A DNA stretch of 64,000 bases from Blastobasis lacticolella. Its lineage: Eukaryota; Arthropoda; Insecta; Lepidoptera; Blastobasidae. Location: NCBI GenBank assembly GCA_905147135.1, contig LR990048.1:16600563-16664562 (forward strand), in the 5' to 3' direction. The position numbers and the translations under genes are program-made. A model generated the notes under the pieces. The model saw nothing but the letters and a program-made list of their open reading frames with translations. It was not told the origin of the DNA and made no database searches. Below, piece by piece: positions 1-13,536 of this stretch (within the stretch, counting starts at the first letter, position 1; the number at the start of each line of letters is the position of its first letter).

Positions 1-1332
1 TATTGTAAAACGGTTTACAAGTCCAAATAAAAAAAAAATTTCATAAATCGGGCATAAAATTATGATTTAGATTAGATCTTGACTCTGTACGATTGAATTA
101 TAGAACGATGTTATTGTGATATTTACTTTTATTTAGTCATGTACATAACTGTTTATTGCACACGATAAAGAAACTTAGATAAACACTATTAATAGAAATG
201 ACACAACGGGCACTACTTATTTCTAAAAGAAATTTCTTCCAGCAGACCTACAGAAGTTAACTTTTATACCTACTTTAAAATTTCATTTATTTGAAAAGAA
301 TATCACAAACATTGTCACAACTACCTGTCTGTTCAGAAATATTATGTATTTATAGATGTCTTAATCACATCCAAATGTGTAGGACATACCTGTGTAGGGT
401 CATTAAAGCACTGATATTGATTGAATGGCTCGTTATTGGTATCACAGAATGCGCTAACATAAACACTCGAAACCCATTAATTTTAATTGAATGATGCATA
501 TGTCGCAACACGAAAAACTTATATGTTGCACAGTTTTAATTTGGAAAATTGCTTTAAAAACTTGCCTAAACTTCATAATGTTAGTGTTTACCAAAGTCCA
601 ATTTAACATACCAAATATGAATGTCATGCATTGAATGTCAATGCATATTTTATCCACATTTTAAAGGTATGACCGGGTTTCTTACTGCGTTTCTTACATC
701 TTTAGTATCCCCATATTTTGATACAGTTGCATGCATTATGGTCACTGCCGCGTGTTAATAACCGTGATAGTTTAAACATTATAAATTTATTTACTTAGTA
801 TGATTGAAGTCTCAACCAGTTTGCTTCAATAGCAATAATACTTAGAACGTAGACTAGAATGATGCATGTTTCATCAAAATACTTCACTCCTATGAGTTCA
901 GTCTAAGCATCGAAACTATAAAATACGTTTCTTGTTTCTTAACTTTTCCAAATCCAAATGTCGTGAACTATAGCAATTACGCGTAATCTGCTTCATCACT
1001 ACTATGGCCTGATTCCATGTCCAGGCACAATGCTAAAGTAATAACGGACAGGATTACGGCCATTGTGCTTTCGCAGGACAGGAAAGCCTTGTAAGTATAG
1101 AAATATCGGTAATACCGGCCCGTATCAAAAGAAAACTATGAAATGACAATATTGGTTGCCCAGTGGTCGAACAATGACTTAACTACATATTTTGCGCTAC
1201 ATACTTCATCTTTTCATGTCGGACGTACAGTCAATTTAAGCGGATGTGTTCAGTTCTGATTGGAATTCGCCTCTGTAATACTTATTACATCATTCTAAAT
1301 TATTTATGCACTTATATTATTATGATTTTATT
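1..1332. other. Non-coding, AT-rich, nothing recognised
   Basis: No open frame here resembles a known protein, and I see no RNA gene or clear repeat. The short frames present are typical of random AT-rich DNA. Confidence 0.5.
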
Positions 1333-1565
1333 AAAGACTAGCCATTCGCAGTAGCTTTCACCCGCGCGCAGTTCGGTTCACTGTAAATATTCAACTATCC
1401 CGCGCGATCCTATTGTTTTTACGGGATAAAAATGCTGTTACTCATTGATAATGTAGCATTCTTTTAGTGAAAGAATTTTTAAAATCGTTTCAGGAGTGTT
1501 CCAGATTACCCCCAATAAACCAATTCACAAACGTATATAGTTTTCCTCTATATAATATTAGTAAG
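1333..1565 (+). repeat. Decayed common arthropod interspersed repeat
   Basis: It starts with a run like GACTAGCC...CACCCGCG, followed by a CGGGATAAAAA block, and ends in TATAATATTAGTA. This order is shared by a very widespread insect repeat that I recognise by pattern, not by search. It is strongly diverged and has no coding capacity. Related pieces lie at 3990-4170 (reverse) and 44620-44815. Confidence 0.45.
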
Positions 1566-2154
1566 ACGTATAGATATCAATAATCAGTATTTCTATTCAG
1601 TATTATAGGAACTTCGTAAATAAGAACGAATTAGCCACTGCATTCAATCCATTACTAGATAGGAGAGGGGCCTGCTCAATAGGCGGCGCCAGGATTTTGC
1701 CATCTCCACATTTTACAAACGGATCTTTATTTTAGAATTTCAATGCGTTTTTATTGTTTTATTGCGTTTGTTACTCTTTTCTAGTCTACAGAGCTCTAAG
1801 TGCTCTTACGTGGACTCCCTCTGAAACATTAGTTGCCACAACCAGCCCGCGTATATCAAAATTACATCTCCCGATATGACGTACATATTCCAATATGCTT
1901 TAGTTGATACAAGAAAAATGCACTCTACTTCCCGCATCTCGCCAACGAGATTACAGTGATTGCTTTTCGACGATTGCTGTAAGGAATGCGTGCGACGGCA
2001 CTCGCGGTGCCGTATGCCTTGCTTCAAATTACATTTCCTCCACTACATCCGGCTGATATGACGGAGTGGCTCGTAGATGAAGCCATAAGCGGCAATGTAA
2101 AACAAATTGACTGGCAGATGAGATTTCGTCTTTCATTTCGTTCCTTAGAACTCG

Positions 2155-2800
2155 ATTTGTTTTGTTCATAATGAGGCGTACTAGGGTATTCCTAGTTCCG
2201 CTTGCCGAGTTGTTGTCTCCCTCCACTCAAGAACTCGTTTACTTCATCAGTTGTCAGTTCTTCCGCTTCTTGTCCTGCTTCTCAAAATTTTTTCTCCTTA
2301 ACTGCAAGTGTTTCCCAGGTATTGTACTTAGAAACAACTTCAAGGTGAAGGACATTTACGACGACAGGTCCAAGATCAATGTAGGCATTGATCATGATGT
2401 TGGTTTTGTCCAATATTCAACAATTCATATTGAGACCTATCCACTACGACACTGATGCTAGGCCGGACAGCATACGTTGAGTTGTGCGAGAGCCGCTCGC
2501 CGTTTATGTTGATGCCCATACCTTTTTAGTCCAGAGCATCTTAAACATTATTTTAAGATGCGTTTGCGTGTTACTCGTCTGCGCAATTGGATGGCTTCAG
2601 TTCGACTGCTGGTCACACAGAACACAAAACTACTTGCATGTGTTCTGTGGCTGGTCCTGTACTTGGATGTTAGCGTCTACTTGGCGTCGCAAAATTTACG
2701 AGTTGACGAATAAAAATTTTGCGGGTTTGTCAAATTGTCACCTTCTAACCGCTTTCTTCATGAACTTGGTACTGAACCTGTCGGCGCCGATAAGCAACGA
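2155..2800 (-). pseudogene. Decayed RTE-clade reverse transcriptase fragment
   Basis: Read on the reverse strand, short blocks match the reverse transcriptase of the better preserved RTE copy at 52833-54395. One is GININGERLSH near 2505-2545, preceded by a FKML block. Another resembles LEVVSKYN followed by KNFEKQ near 2270-2350, where the other copy has LEVVDDYT and SKFEKEV. The frame is broken repeatedly. A 189-residue open frame on the + strand (2484-3053) is the antisense of this relic, not a gene. The boundaries are approximate. Confidence 0.5.
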
Positions 2801-3054
2801 TGTTGTGAGTTCACACGACGTACATAAACGTCGATTACAACTCCGCAAAAAAAAATACGAATGTGGAAGGAGAGACGGAGGTACGATTTCTTTCGAAAGT
2901 TTCGCATTTGCAGAAGTGGAGGCGAGGTTGCGTTACAACCCTAGTAGGAACTGTATTAGGATCAGTTTGTTCCCTACATCTAGCTATTTAAAATTGCCTT
3001 ACTGTGTGATGAGTGTGCTATTAGTATTTACTGCTAACGTTCAAGAACAATAAT

Positions 3055-3125
3055 AATGACCATCATCAGCCAGACTTTATTAGTCCACCGCTGGACATAT
3101 ACCTTTTCCAATAACAACCGATGTA
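3055..3125 (-). mobile_element. RTE 3'-end fragment
   Basis: It begins with CATCATCAGCC and continues with TCCACCGCTGGACATA. This is the reverse complement of the GCCCAGCAGTGG...GATGATGATGA tail seen at the end of the RTE copy at 54340-54392. It is a short isolated 3'-end piece. Confidence 0.55.
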
Positions 3126-3709
3126 CGCTTTTTCCGGCATGCCCAATCAAGCTTCCACCTGCAGCCTAATATGTAATTATAATAAACATCGGATTTTCAA
3201 CAAGTCCCTCAAATATACAATTACATCGTCAAATCATCATCTCGTTTCGAGCGTCGAATTCAAATTAATCATAAGTCCTAACGAAAACCGCTTACAAAAC
3301 AAACCTTGTGCCGGTCCGATACAAAACGAAAACGTTGGTTAACTAAGCCAATAACCTGGTAATGTTTGATTTATAAATCTGAAGTCTCGCTTTGACGTGG
3401 CGACTTTCAAGCATGAGGGAAAGAAATAGATGATAATAAAATTTTCATATTTGGATAGTCCGAGTGACGCCTTTGGATGGCACTCTGCGGCTGATTGGAA
3501 TGGATGAATAAAAGATGCGACAATTTGTGAAATGAGAACCGCAGCCGATTATGTATGCCATATTCAATTATTGCTGGGTGTCGCTGGTTCTTGAGACTAA
3601 GCACTGTGATGTGGAAGGGAACAGCTGCTTTTCTTAATTACTATTCCTTTAATGAAATAGGTAAAATTTCCAGTAATCTTCTTGATAATTTTTGATTTTT
3701 TTTAAATAT

Positions 3710-3765
3710 AATACGGTAGGCAAACAGGCAACCGGGTGCCCAGGCACTGAATGAAAGCCGCTTCT
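3710..3765 (-). repeat. Short SINE-like 3'-end fragment
   Basis: TACGGTAGGCAAACAGGCAA is the reverse complement of the tail shared by repeats at 46515-46630 and 58028-58150. Only this end is preserved. Confidence 0.45.
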
Positions 3766-3989
3766 GCGCAGTCACATGCCTTGTTTAAGAAGATTACTGT
3801 TACCTATTCCTACATACTTGTGTTATTAATTGGATTCTATTTGCAGTCGTTAATGCCGTTGGGTATGGGGTTCCTCAGAAACAGCTTGTTCCATTTCATA
3901 TGGTTTCACCGTGTTCAGTGTCGGGCAGCCCAAACCGGTGACAGTAAATGGACTATATTCAGCTTCTTTACTTCTGTGTGTTGGGGCCA

Positions 3990-4170
3990 ACTACTGAAAC
4001 GATTTTAAAAATTATTTCACTAGTATGAAGCTACATTATTTCCGAATCCAGAGTGACATATTCAACTTTTCATCCCAGCTAAATAATTCCGCGGGGTAGT
4101 TGAATGTTTACAGAAATCCGAAATGCGCGCGGGTGAGAACCACGGGGGGTTACTAATATTGAATATTTTT
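3990..4170 (-). repeat. Decayed arthropod interspersed repeat, reverse copy
   Basis: Reverse-complemented, it shows CACCCGCGCGCATTTCGG, then CCCCGCGGAATTATTTAGCT, then GGATGAAAAGTTG and a TCACTCTGGATT block. This is the same block order as the repeat at 1333-1565. Confidence 0.4.
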
Positions 4171-5217
4171 AAAGATATGCCTATTCCGTATTCCGTCTCC
4201 TCTATTTGCATTGCGTCTTAAACATGTAAACCCTACCCGCAATTTAACGCAAATATGATCAGACAATAGTTGTCACAACAGGCGACTTCCCGCGGTGCGC
4301 GTGCGACTGACAATAATGACATTCAGTGTAACCATACCCCTCCCCCTGCCCCTTCGCCAACCCTTGCCGAGTAGACACGCGGAATAAATTGGACAGTGAT
4401 ACCTATAGAAATGCTGCACGCCTGTCATAACCTATTTGGCTGAAACGTGAAGCGGCCGTGAAATATTTAACAAAAAAAGGGGACGATTTGTTACGGCATT
4501 TCCGTTTTGGCAACGACTCTAATGAAGTGTCTAATGAGGAGGTTAACAAAGACATATCAACAACACAAACGCATAAGCTTTCTTTGTCGCAAAAGGCTCA
4601 CTTACCGTCGGTTATTTGCCTCCCTCTGTTATAAAAAGCCCGTTTTTTGAAAGCAAAAAAAGACCCGATGTAATCTTCATGCTTGATTCTGCCATACCTT
4701 TTGATTTCAGATTTCAATATAATCGTAAAGGGCTGGTCTATGCGGTGCTCTGGCGGACATTACTCAACCAAATTGGGCTAATCAACATGAATCCGATATA
4801 ATAGGTATCATTACGGTATTGGCATCGAATTGTCCCTGTACGGTTTCGATTTTCCAATCGGAGTCAATCAAAAAACCGTTTTCAATTTCCCCGAAGCCCC
4901 GAACTCCCTGTCGCGGAAAATGTCAGGGAGCCCAGACTCGCGACCCGCGGCCCGAGCAAGTTTTGTTAGATGTGAATGAATTCATTCATAACTTTGTAAT
5001 AGCAAATTATGGCTTATTCATTATTGTTGGAATTGGCAGAGTAACTAGCGGTGTGGTTTTGGAGAAAGAGCCGCGTTCCCTAATTGATCGATGAAATGTC
5101 AAACAGCACGGATGAACTCGCGAAATTATAAGTCCACGGTGGTTGACACTTCATAATCGGGATCGATTCTAGTTTCACGTTTATCAAAATAGGGGGCTGA
5201 AGGGAACCACTAAATTG

Positions 5218-5350
5218 ACTGAATAAATGAATAACGCTTTATTGCACATTAAAAAAATACAATGGTACTTAAAGTTAAGCAGCGGGAGAAGCAACAGGCC
5301 AATTGTTTCTTACCAAGCAACTCAATGTTTTCCTACACGTTGTTATGGTG
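5218..5350 (+). repeat. Interspersed repeat fragment (CTTTATTGCACA family)
   Basis: The block GCTTTATTGCACATTAAAAA with ATACAATGGTACTTA recurs in shorter form at 58558-58640, where CTTTATTGCACATAAAATAC is seen. The AATAA-like motifs inside belong to the repeat. They do not mark the end of a gene. Confidence 0.4.
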
Positions 5351-8173
5351 CCCACACACATAAGTCCTTGTTCCACAAAATATTTTAACTTTATTAGTAT
5401 GTAGTTTTTAACTTAGACTTCATTGGCTAAATCCATCTAACTTACACTTACATGTGTTCGTCGTTAGATATGTGTTGATGCCGTTACGATTGTGGCCCTC
5501 TGGCAGTTAACAAAAACTATATTCACTTAGTAAACGATTTACTTTTAGTAATGGTCATCATTTCGCTATATGATTGCACTTTTTATCTTTCGATAAGAGC
5601 TTTCTAGACCCGCTACCAAACAGCCCGCCGCCACAATGTCAATCGGTGTTCGGCCAGCGGATCGCTTTTATTTCTATGAATACCGGAATTGATAGCTTCG
5701 ATGGGCCTAAGCCGCAGATGTCTATGCGCGCGATGGCTGTGGCAGGCTCGTGGACAGGCCAGGGGTATCGTGTTTTTCGCGTTTTGCAAGTTTGTTGCAT
5801 TGTCTTGTTTTCCTTGGAAACTAACAAAATTTATAACTGGATTTTATATTTTATTTGTACAAAACGTTCGTGTTATTCGGTTGGTGTAGTGCATAAAAAT
5901 AGCTTATTGTTACTTTAAGAGGGAGGTAAATATATATCGTACCGCCTGATCGTCTATAAGTAATCATATTTTTGGTTATTGTTTGTATCGTTTTGTAGTG
6001 TGTACCTGCAACTCCTCAATGCGCGACACATTTCTCATTATCATAGACCTTGTGATAGCCTCTCCCTAATGACACCCTAGCCTAGGTAATCTCTGGTGCC
6101 ACGATCGGCTTTCTGCCTGCGCTGTCCCGTTAAAAAAGTCTAATGTAAATCCAAGACAATTTGCCGGGGCCGCCCGCCGCCGTGACAGCGCCTCCCGGCA
6201 CTCATTGTATGCAAACGTCTGGCGCAGCAGGCATTGTTCAGGCCGAGATTAAGGTGGGGTCCTCCATTATTCACGGCCCAGGGCTGCAGGGCCGCACGCC
6301 CGATTGGATTGGAGGTGCTCCGGGCCCGCAGCGAGAGGACTGCCGGCCGCAACCTCTGCTTCTTGGAAGCTGTATGTTTTATTGTTTTCCTGATTGTATT
6401 ATTTCCATTTTTTGTAACGTTAACAATATAATTAGAACTTCAAATGAATTAGAAAGCCTAATCTGAGTTTCACTCCCGACCGGAGTTAGTGAAACATCAG
6501 TAGATAAATGTTGGCCTGACTGACACACACAATGTCAACAGCAGCGATACTTTAAGCTTCAAAAGGTCCTATTACGTACAAAATATGAGAAGCAATTTGG
6601 CACAAACCGAGATCTAATTTGGTCGTGTGTTTCTCCACCTGCAGACGCCCGCGACCTAATCAAGCCTGTAATCGAGAAAAACAATGCCGGATTTGAATGG
6701 AGGTAAAAACGCCCGGGGCCGCCTGTCTTTTTGTCCCACTGATTTGTTTTCCGAGACAGGCTTTAGAAGCAATCAGCCCCGTAAATAGGGTGTAGGATTA
6801 CACACGATTTTTGAAGACACCGAGGAGCGTATTTGCTGACAAGTGACAACAAATGAATTCCACGAGAGATTGCTTTTCTAAGGAGTATCGGCGAAATTTC
6901 TTTTCATGTTTGTCTCAAATTACTTTCCGATTGTTTTATGTTAATCACAAAGGTCGAAGGACTGGCTTAGCTTAATATAGCCGAGTTATTTGAGTAGCTG
7001 TGAAATGAAGTTGAGTTGCGTTGATGTACCTATTTTTGAATAATTTCTTTCCAAGTCGAAATATGTACCGGATCGTTTTCCAATCTTCCCGAGGACAATT
7101 CTCGCAAGTCCCGCAGTGGCGAGGCGACAATTCGCGCAACATTTCGAAAGAAATTTCGCACGAACCACTCTATTGAATTTAGCGCTGTAAGCCGACCCCG
7201 CACCACGTGACTCGCGCCTAGGCCGAATTGCTACCTTATTCAGAGCCGGGAAGCCCATGGCGGCCATAGCGGCCGGTCACGTGCGCTGGTCAATTTCCCC
7301 TCGTTCGTTGTAGGGAAATGGCTGAATTGTAACGTCAAATGCGAGGGGCGCCAAATGGTGACACTTGAGCGCGTTTGATTGGACGCGTCCAATTGTAAAT
7401 ATTCCATTCAGTGTCCTGATGCAATTAACTACACCTGAGCGAGGATGTTATGAAGATATCGTCTGTCTGGCGCCTACACGGCAGTCAGTTTCCGATGCAA
7501 TTAAAATTGAATTCTCGTTTGCGAATTGATTCCGGGGAAATAAAGTTCAATCATTTCATCGGAGCGCGGATTAAGCAAAGCAATTTGTTTATTACAGTTA
7601 CGCTTCTTGGTAATGAAATAATTAAACTATTATAGTTATAGTTTTTCATCTATGCTTCGAGAATGATATAATGTATTATCCAAAATTGTATATCATGTTC
7701 AGTCAGACCTCTAGTGCTGACTGCACGTCTCCATATCTCGAAATTCCATCAATAGGTATAATGCGGCAAGATCTCCGCCCCGTAATATTCGGTCGCATAC
7801 CTCCGATATCTGGAATACTGCATTTCAATATGGTGAATACTTTCAAAAATAGAATGGCCGATGTCCGGCTGTGGTCGTCGCGGCAAAAATCACGGTCGGC
7901 CGCCGCCGCGCCCGCGCGTGCATCCCGAGTCTGCATGCGTCGTGTTCGCATTTCGAATTTCTCTACTAAAGTCGCTTTACATTCTTTAGGGGGAGTCCTG
8001 TAGTATATCTAAAAAGGCAAGCGCGTAAATTTTGCCGCGACGACCGCAGCCGGCATTGGCCATTCTATTTTTAAAAACAATTAGTAAAAGTTGGCGCTAA
8101 AACTGACCGTTAGAATTGGCAAAAAGATGTAGAAATTATATACTCAGCGGCACAAGTCCAAGTTCTTATCGTT
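5351..8173. other. Non-coding, with GC-rich islands, no gene recognised
   Basis: The stretch is mostly AT-rich, with sharply GC-rich patches near 6140-6370 and 7060-7340. The patches carry no protein that I recognise and no splice-bounded frame. They could be conserved regulatory DNA upstream of Axin, but one sequence alone cannot show conservation. Confidence 0.35.
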
Positions 8174-8220
8174 CAGAACATCGCATAAACAAACCCTTGG
8201 TTTGTTTATGCGATGTTCTG
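8174..8220. repeat. Perfect 22-bp inverted repeat with 3-nt loop
   Basis: Arms 8174-8195 and 8199-8220 are exact reverse complements (left arm starts CAGAACATCGCATAAACA), separated by CTT. Such a perfect snap-back is unlikely by chance. It is not flanked by transposon-like ends that I can see. Confidence 0.9.
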
Positions 8221-8499
8221 GATTGGTTTCCAGGGACTAAGGGGTAATTTATGATTAACTTGTGCTCTTGACTCACTTATTCTAACAATGGTTGCTTTTT
8301 GTGTCGGTGAGTTTATTTGAAAGATATACTGAAACCAATACGATGTTACAATGAAATACACGCGCACGCGTCGCCATGAGTACTTTTAGCTGTTTGGCTA
8401 TGCAGTATTTACTAATACGCGTTTGTTAGATAGGGTGTATAGAGTGTACAGATCTCGCGTGTGAATTTAAGTATTTAGAAGATATTAATGATGGTGGTC

Positions 8500-9937
8500 T
8501 AGTATTTTATCGAAAACTAAGGGTGGAAAGCTTAATGAAATAAAAATAGGGCACATTAGTTAAATATAAATAGCTATTTATTCCAGAAAGGAAAAGCATA
8601 TTTAAACACACATATTGGATCAAATTAGATAAGTTATTATATTATAGGATAGGCAATCATAGCAAACAAAGTTACATGGGAAATATAACAATATATTCTG
8701 AACATAATAAAACATGGCAAAATACAAAATCCCTAAAAATAGGACAATAGTATTACGTATGATTCAATCAATAACAGATTATATAGATGAATAAAACTAA
8801 TACAAAATATAAAGCAACAATAAAACAATGCAAGTTTGTACTTAACTCTGTGCCGGGTCTGGAGCAACAAGGCCCTCCCAGTCTTTCGACTGGGTTTATA
8901 TAACCAACATTCAAACGGAAGTTAGAAGCCGTTACATTTCAACCAATGACAGCACGTTATAATAATTCTAATTAACTATGAAATATTGTGCAAAGATAAT
9001 AACCAAATTCATCGAAATAGTTCTTAAAACTATTTTAAATAATTATAAGATACATTAGATATTTAGAAACCAAACTTTTAGTTAATTAGTACTGAATGTA
9101 CTCAAAGATTAAACATCGTTCAGGAATTTCGTACATTTGTTCTGAAAGGACTATAATTTTATTTGGCAATATTATTTATTATTAATTACCATAGTTTTAC
9201 TTTTAAATAACAATTAAAAATAGACTATAATACCATATAATATAACACGTTTACACTCAATTAAATTATCCGTTTTTACACAGCGACTGAGTTTCAAATG
9301 GAAACGTTGCGTTTTACCTGGCCAGTAGCTAAGCTGTACAGCAGTATCATGTCTTCTTCATGACAAAACGAATAAGTGCAAGTAATTGAATCACTTGAAT
9401 ATTTAGATTTTTGACTAGTTTAGAATACAGCACTAATCCCTTCCTCTTAGGGATGTCAACAAGGCGAGCTAAGATGCTCAAGTAGGCTCTTGTTGATAAT
9501 TTATTCGTTTTTTTTTGTTTCTTTGTCTGTGTTCCATTAAGTTAGTAGAGCTAGTAGGCACTAGCTCTTGGCCACGAAGACTTGTTTGAAAAAGTAGCCT
9601 GTCCAATTGCAGATCAAGGTTTATCGCAGGTAAAGCGGCTAAAAGCAGGTACGTAATTTAATACGGGGCAAGGTACCTAATGAAGCTAGTCAGTCTTAAA
9701 TCGAATACCTTAGTACGCGATTCACATCACACCGCCTTTACTCCGTGGGTAATAATAAATAACGAACTTACTAACATGTAAGGGTGGCTTTATTAACCTC
9801 GTTAGAAGCTATCTAAGGTGGGTAATTATATTGGTTTTATATGCACAGTCTGTAGTGTAGTGTACGCTAAATTGTCGTCTCATTTGCGGGCCTATTAATG
9901 ACATTACGCGGTGTGGTTCGGCCTACAGAGGCCCCCT
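8500..9937. other. Non-coding AT-rich DNA
   Basis: No long frame is present on either strand. A short CCCAGTC...GACTGGG hairpin near 8877 lies upstream of a TTTATATAA run. I cannot assign this stretch to a known element. Confidence 0.35.
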
Positions 9938-10003
9938 ACCAGTATAAAAGGAGCTAACCTTGCTATGCGTGTCTATAGAGACGCTAGCTCATCTTATACT
10001 GGT
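9938..10003. other. 66-nt imperfect hairpin next to a TATA-like box
   Basis: Arms 9938-9956 and 9985-10003 pair at 17 of 19 positions (ACCAGTATAA against TTATACTGGT, then GAGCTA against TAGCTC). The loop itself contains a near-palindrome, GCGTGTCTATAGAGACGC. The left arm includes TATAAAAGG, a good TATA box. A second small palindrome, GGCCTACAGAGGCC, lies just before it at 9920-9933. It could be a microRNA-like precursor, a foldback remnant or the core promoter of an unknown transcript. The sequence does not decide. Confidence 0.5.
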
Positions 10004-13000
10004 TTTGTAGGTCTATTGTGCTGTTGACTGTATAGTGCGAACACAGCTATTCAGTTGACGGCGTCGCCAGTGGTGAAGAAGTGGCCGTTTCAAACTAGCA
10101 TTTTAGTACAATAATGCGTTAGTTCCGATTTTGTCTACTGTATAGATAAGGTGGTTCTCGCGATTCGCCTTTTAATACTCTTGTTACGGGACAGATGACG
10201 GTTTGCATTTGCATTTGTTTGACGAACGAATAGTGCAAAAACTTAGAGGAAAAAACTATGTAGTTTCTCTATGTGTAAAAAGCACTGAATTGATTTGTGT
10301 GAATTTAGAATGTAACATAGAATTTCGCAAACGAATTAGGTAGACCGTACACTAGTGACCTGGAATCAGGGTTCGGAATTATCAACATAATTTTTTTTTT
10401 TTTGATAATTTAAATATAATAATTAATTAACGGGTATTTATCAGCTGATAATCTCAGATATCTCATTATTCTATGAAGCATTCCCCGCCCACAAACTGCT
10501 GTTTTTTTTGCTGCAATGTATTCAATAAAACTCAGTTAAAAACAGGGTCTTCGGCATTTTGGTATAGAAAAAATTTGTGTCATTTTTTAAAAGTGTCACT
10601 ACGCTCAGAAGTGGCTAATCGCGTTCACATACGCGTAAATGGACATTTTACAGTTATTGTGTAAAACGATTTAGGGAGGGAATCAACCATGAATTATGTC
10701 TTAATAGTTCTTACGTAAGTACACAAAAATTGGCAAAGATTATAACTTTGAGAAAGCATCAAAATCTTAGATAAAGTTTAAATTAAAACGAAAGTTGTTT
10801 ATTACCAAAACATAAATATTAGTCGAACCTAGTTACAAAACACACGTTCCTAAACGATTAAAAACGATTCCTTTGATAAATAAAAATATAAACAAACCGA
10901 AATTGTATTCAATGTTTCCTTTAGATTCTTACGTAACAAATATTAAACAAGGGTGGGGTCGGCCGATAAGAATATTTTCTGTTTCTCAAGAATTTTTTCT
11001 TACATTAGGTGGGAGGCAATAACTGGCAAAAACTGTCTTACGTATTAAATAAATGGCGCCCTATCTTAAGACTAAGTTCCTACTGACTGACCTACCTGGA
11101 GTCGATGTGAGATACAGAAGTGACGAGCTTCAAAAACGTATTATTGTTCAATGTTTCCATATTTTGTATTTCTGGGAAATGTCTGTATTTTGTGTATCTG
11201 GGAAGAATGTTTTCAAGTGATTGAAATTATGAGAAAGATATTGAAGGAAGTCCTCTATACAAGAGTAACGCAGTAACGCCGACTAACGTGTAATGGGAAA
11301 GTTAATTTTGCCGCAAAAAGCACTCCTTGCTTTTCATAACGCAATTATTCGCTGATCAGATCGGAAATGTTCTTTAAAAAGCTGGGGTCCGAAGTGGCAA
11401 GAATAAAGAATACAATATGAAGAAAAACATCAAAAGAATTGTAGATATATGCGAAGCTAGCTAGGGAGAGCAAAGTGGCGGTCAAAAGTCTCGCCTCCTG
11501 TAAGACAAACACGTAAGCTTTATGTATGAATGTACATTTTGTATTTTCGATCTAAATAGACACCTATGTACTTACAAAAACTTAAAAAATGATTTATCTC
11601 GCTATAATTTAGAATTTTTTATTAGTGCCATTGACGAGCTCGATTTAATTAAGTGACTAAATGTCTGGTTATTTGCTTTTGAAGTGGCTTCACCCCAAAC
11701 GTATACATGTTTGGGCAGCGAGGCCTCTATTTTTCCACCACAACAGAGCCGGGCGCGGCGCTCTGCTACCGCCTACCGGTCAAAATAAATTACCTCTCCC
11801 CCTTCCCTTTGCGAATTTGCTTCTTTTGATCATTTCTAAATCAATTTCCACGCCCCTACCATAAGTTACGTAGACATTGATAAAATTGTTAACAGTTATT
11901 GATTGCTGATTGATTTTGAGGCGTACTTGTTATTTTTATTTTAAATTGTTAGCTCGGCCCGTGCGAGATGAAAGGAACAAGGAAAGTAGGTGCCTGCTCG
12001 TCTCTTCTTACAGCCGGCACGTGAAAGGTGCCTTCGTTGTTGCTTTATTTTGGTTTAGGTTTTTAATTCCTTTTCTTTTTGCGCTTTTGCGTTTGGGTAG
12101 GCTAATCGTTTTTTAACACCTTAGGAGTTAGAAGGAACAGTTAATACACATTATGATATGTAATTAGATGATCTGGCATTTACGCTTTCGGAACAATTCC
12201 ATTTTAATCCATCGATAAAACTCATTACAGCGGTGTAAAGTCGCGCACACGCCACACATCCAACATCGCAATCGTCGCCGCAAAGCACGGCGCACGTCGA
12301 CGATAGGAACTCATTATTTTTCCTTTGTAATTAGTTTCTGTCCCGCTCCTGCGTGAAGGTTTGCGTTTAGTTAGAGGAGTTTAGCGCAGATAGTGAGCTA
12401 ATTCGTCAAAGGGCAGCGGCCCTTTGTGCCGGCTTATGGTAATCAACGGGAGCGGCGCAGCCCTACTGGGGATTTGATTTGCGCTATACCATTTTAATGA
12501 GATTTATTAGCTAGCCACTCACTACGTTTGTATGCATGGCGGTGGGCCGAATGTATCGGAAATCCAAAAGTGTGTTGTATACAGATATAAATGCGGTGCC
12601 TAACGGGATTTAAGCTTTTAAAACGTCAAAAGGTCAATGGTGAGTAAAACAACAAAAATTTATGTATGCTGCGTGTAAACGTGATTTCCATAACAAAACA
12701 ATACAGGTATACTAGCACTATAAAATACTCTTAGGTGGCCCAGCGAATGTACTTATTCACCTTTGACCCCAGCCTTTGACCGTGATGACAGACCACCGTC
12801 CAGCGATCAATTTGCATCAAAACAATGACAAATTAACGATGGCGAATTTATTACGAAGGCTTAGAGGAGAGGTGGCGTATCATCTGAGCTCAAAGGGCGC
12901 CGACAAAGCGGCGGGCGGGGGCGGGCGGCATTAGCGGCGCGTTTGATCCCGCCGCAGGGCTGCCGCGCACTGACCTACCGCAACCGGCCTTGCTGGCCGG

Positions 13001-13500
13001 GCGCGCAGGCTGCCTCGAGCGACGCACTGACACCACCGACTAACACTCACTTGACACCAGTTACATTTTGCGATATGGGTTCCTACTCTATCTGAAATTA
13101 AAATCTGTTTGAAAGAAATATTTAAGAAATTTGCCTGTCCATTTATTGCAAATAATGCTATAAAGCATTTGTTGAATGTTTTATTCGTCCCAAATAGAAT
13201 TGTGGTATAGCAGAGGTTTTAACATACAAAATACTTAGACTTGACTCAAAGCGTAGCTACTATCGCAGTCTGTCCGCCTTTGTCGGATCTCTCAAAAAGA
13301 CTTTGTTTAGCCATAAATAGCCGTCTAATTTAATATTCTCTTAGAAAATGAATTACCAAACCTCTTTGTTGACAATCTCTTTTGAGTGGAACGGCGCGCG
13401 CGGCAGCCCTACGTGTCCCCCCAGAGCGCGGCTCAAAGTGAGTGTGTTACTCTTTAACCTGCGCGATTCGCGACCGGCTAAACTTACCACTCCGCTAAAT
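10004..13500. other. Non-coding region upstream of Axin
   Basis: No coding exon is recognised. The stretch is AT-rich with a very GC-rich island at 12880-13040. Two CCTTTGAC motifs near 12763 and 12775 resemble weak TCF sites. Confidence 0.35.
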
Positions 13501-13536
13501 AAAGTTAAAAGGCTCCTCCAGCTTTGTCTCGGCCCG

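Noticed and set aside
2484..3053. 189-residue + strand open frame
   Set aside because: The opposite strand shows decayed RTE reverse transcriptase blocks. The + frame has no domain and a biased, Cys/Trp-rich composition.
6140..6466. Overlapping short frames in a GC-rich patch
   Set aside because: Frames are open on both strands, as expected for GC-rich DNA poor in stops. No known protein or splice structure.
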